Program-made: the position numbers and the translations under genes | Notes under the pieces: generated by a model | What the model was told of the DNA's origin: nothing | Database searches by the model: none | Seen by the model: only the letters and a program-made list of their open reading frames with translations | Shown: positions 61,840 to 64,000 of the stretch, piece after piece | Position numbering within the stretch: the stretch's first letter is position 1 | Layout: every line of letters starts with the position of its first letter | Source: Crotophaga sulcirostris | Taxonomy: Eukaryota > Chordata > Aves > Cuculiformes > Crotophagidae | Direction of reading: 5' to 3' | Length of the DNA stretch: 64,000 nucleotides | NCBI GenBank assembly: GCA_013397455.1 | Contig: VYZB01000031.1 | Span: 4,139,189-4,203,188, forward strand

Positions 61840-62770
61840 CAGGTTTCTTCCCCCTTTTTATATCATAAAAAATGTGCTGTGAATTGATTTAAATCTTACT
61901 TGAATCTCCCTAGAGAAGTATATATGTAATGGTATTTCAGCTGTACTGACAATATAGATACCTTTCATTTACCCAAGCTCATTCCACCATGCTAATGAGG
62001 TAATCTTATTCTGAAAGAACCAAGCCATTAGGAGTAAGGTTTGTATACAGAAGCATAACACTTCTTAATGGGGTTTGCAGTACCTTTTGCTAGTAATCAC
62101 TGGGGATTTTAAAATAAGAAAGCATGCATTTTTGTTAATTGTTTACCTTTTATATAATTTACTTTATCAAAAATGTAAAGCTTAAGCTTGGATATAGACT
62201 TAGAAACAAGAATTAAAATTGCTTTTACAGGAGAAAATAAAGTGTAGCACGATGTGTTGTGCAAAATGTCATTACTGTAGCAGTGGAAAGGAAAATGTAA
62301 ACCTTAGGAAGAGACTCAAAGCTGATGGATAGCATGTTATCAAAGATGAATTTTGACACCTGCCTATCTTTTGATCTCAAATAAAGCATCTACTCAATTC
62401 TGAGTTTTTTTAATATTTATTTTATAGACATATTCCCCACTAGATAGCTGAAGATATATTTTAAAAATGGCAATGGTTTAAGAAAAGAGATAATTAATCA
62501 GTGTGTTCACCTTCAAAATTCAGAATGTTGAAAACAGGGCAGGTTACTATGTCTCTGCTTAGATGCAAGTTAAATCTCTGGATGCTGTCAAACATTTAAT
62601 TTGATGAAAGGATGATTTTACAGGTGGATCCATCATTTTCGGATACCACCTGGGAATTAAGTGTTGTGTAAAGGTCAACTGTATTTGTAGAAATCTGTAG
62701 TCTCTTGGTGCTTGGAAAGAGATCTCCTGGAGAAACTGTTTATTAACTCCACGGTGTGGTATGCAGCCTC
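61840..62770. other. Unique non-coding sequence, no gene seen
   Basis: No frame of note, no recognised repeat. GCTAATGAGGTAATC at 61991-62005 is a homeodomain-rich spot without further support. Confidence 0.5.
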
Positions 62771-62799
62771 ATACTTTTGATCACACAGAGCAAATGGCT

Positions 62800-63070
62800 A
62801 TCAAAGAGAGGGCATTGCAAGGTCATTAAATTCCTTTTCATGCTGGGTAATCGTACCCTCTGTGGATAACCAGTTGCCCTCTTCTCCCTGCCTCACAGCA
62901 GGGTAACTTACAGAAGCCCTACAGGTGCATTTATTGATTTAAGCGTGTCACATCTGGAGGTCAATTATTCATTTATGGGAAATACAGGGTGCGTAGTTGG
63001 CTATTAATGGGCATATGTCTGTTTTCATCTGGCTTCACCAAAATGTAAAGATGAGAAGACCCTGATTTTG
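62800..63070. promoter_or_regulatory. Possible conserved non-coding element
   Basis: Repeat-free stretch with TCAATTATTCATTTATGGG (62962-62980), which contains homeodomain ATTA and HOX/CDX-type TTTATGG cores, and CTATTAATGGGC (63001-63012). Texture resembles a conserved element. There is no direct proof. Confidence 0.25.
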
Positions 63071-63297
63071 TTTCCTTTCTGTACCTCAGGCATTCGGTCC
63101 TGTGTTCATTTATGTCAATTAACAACATAAATTATGATATTCAGAAATAGGTGCCTCTCAGCCTTTGATGAGTTTTGATTACTTATTATTTGATTTACTT
63201 GATCTATTAAGATGATAAGAATTCAGGTGCTATTGATGAAATAGTAGTAAATCATGTTCCCTGAAACTTTTGATGATGTGAACAAATAGACTTAATC

Positions 63298-63333
63298 ATT
63301 GAGAGAGTCAATGATATTGAGAGTCATTGAGAG
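63298..63333. repeat. Three clustered copies of ATTGAGAG
   Basis: ATTGAGAG starts at 63298, 63316 and 63326, the last two 10 bases apart. It looks like an imperfect local duplication. Confidence 0.75.
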
Positions 63334-63339
63334 GTGGGA

Positions 63340-64000
63340 TGATGAGGGTCATCCATGGTCCAATGGGTTTTGCCTTAGGGTGTTATTAGAAAAACTGATG
63401 ACCATAATTGCTATTTCTAGTTTAATTGTCTAAATCTGATCTTAAATAATGTTCACAGCATTCATGGGAATCTGATATTTTCTTGTGAGTTTTCAATGCC
63501 TTTCCAGTCCCTCACAGAATAAATGCCCACAGTCTTTATGTGTGGTGAATACAGAGTACTTATATCTTTATTGCAAGAAGACAATTCCTTTAAAACGCCT
63601 CCTTTTTTTTGCTTCTACAAACTCACACAAAGGACATATGCAGTGTAATAGGTAAGAGAGAAATAAACTACAAAAAAGGCAAAACAGGGCTGAAGTGAAG
63701 TTGGAAAGGGGCGGTCAAAGGCAGGCGATGCAAGCCACTGTGCACACTCAATAATAAACCATATCCAGCTCTGTGTTTTGTTGCCAGGTAGTGTGCTATG
63801 CATTTTTGTCATGGAAAATGAAGGTATGGTATGGTAACAAGAAAAGCAGTCTTTGCAAAGCGAATATTATGGGGGTTTAAGAGTTTTACAAAATCAGTTC
63901 TCAGTTTCGAGCCTACAGCAGAAATTTTATTGACTGAATTATAGGTGCTCAACACCTCTGACAACCAGGGCCTTTCCCCATGAGAAATGAGGAAACCATC
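63340..64000. other. Unique non-coding sequence to the window end
   Basis: No gene or repeat recognised. A minor GGTAT duplication lies at about 63823-63835. Confidence 0.5.

Overview
This window is AT-rich vertebrate nuclear DNA, most likely from a bird. The evidence for a bird is two 5'-truncated CR1 non-LTR retrotransposon copies that carry the CR1 3' end and octamer-type terminal repeats (15785-16361 and 20361-20987), one older antisense CR1 reverse-transcriptase fragment (about 49195-49580), and otherwise very few interspersed repeats. Crocodile or turtle DNA also carries CR1 but is normally far denser in repeats. The exact species cannot be resolved from the sequence.

I found no protein-coding gene, rRNA, tRNA, CRISPR array or bacterial-type feature. 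Open frames outside CR1 reach at most about 147 codons on the strands I could judge. They have no recognisable domains and look like chance frames in intergenic or deep intronic DNA. The longest frame in the window (20123-20917, minus strand, 264 codons) is an antisense shadow of a CR1 copy.

Layout. 1-13 kb is unique AT-rich sequence with a MIR-like SINE fossil at 920-1030. 13-18.7 kb holds several degraded amniote repeat fossils, a CpG-rich patch (14550-14680), a striking acceptor-like pyrimidine tract (15076-15132), the first CR1 and a GC-rich stretch just beyond it (16415-16830). 20.4-21.0 kb is the second CR1. 21-46 kb is mostly unique sequence, with enhancer-like patches at 33.0-33.3 and 34.9-35.0 kb, an 18-bp-stem hairpin at 40522-40593 and an antisense MIR-like fossil at 44725-44855. 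46.4-49.6 kb contains older antisense CR1-type remnants. 51.3-63.1 kb is a possible regulatory desert with several stretches that look like conserved non-coding elements, plus a MIR-like fossil at 58117-58200.

No genes work together here. The plausible functions are regulatory (enhancers of an unseen neighbouring gene) or non-coding RNA. I do not see a convincing undescribed biological system. The best single candidate for follow-up is the 40.5 kb hairpin. All repeat-family assignments come from recognising sequence by eye, without alignment, and all conserved-element calls are hypotheses from motif content.
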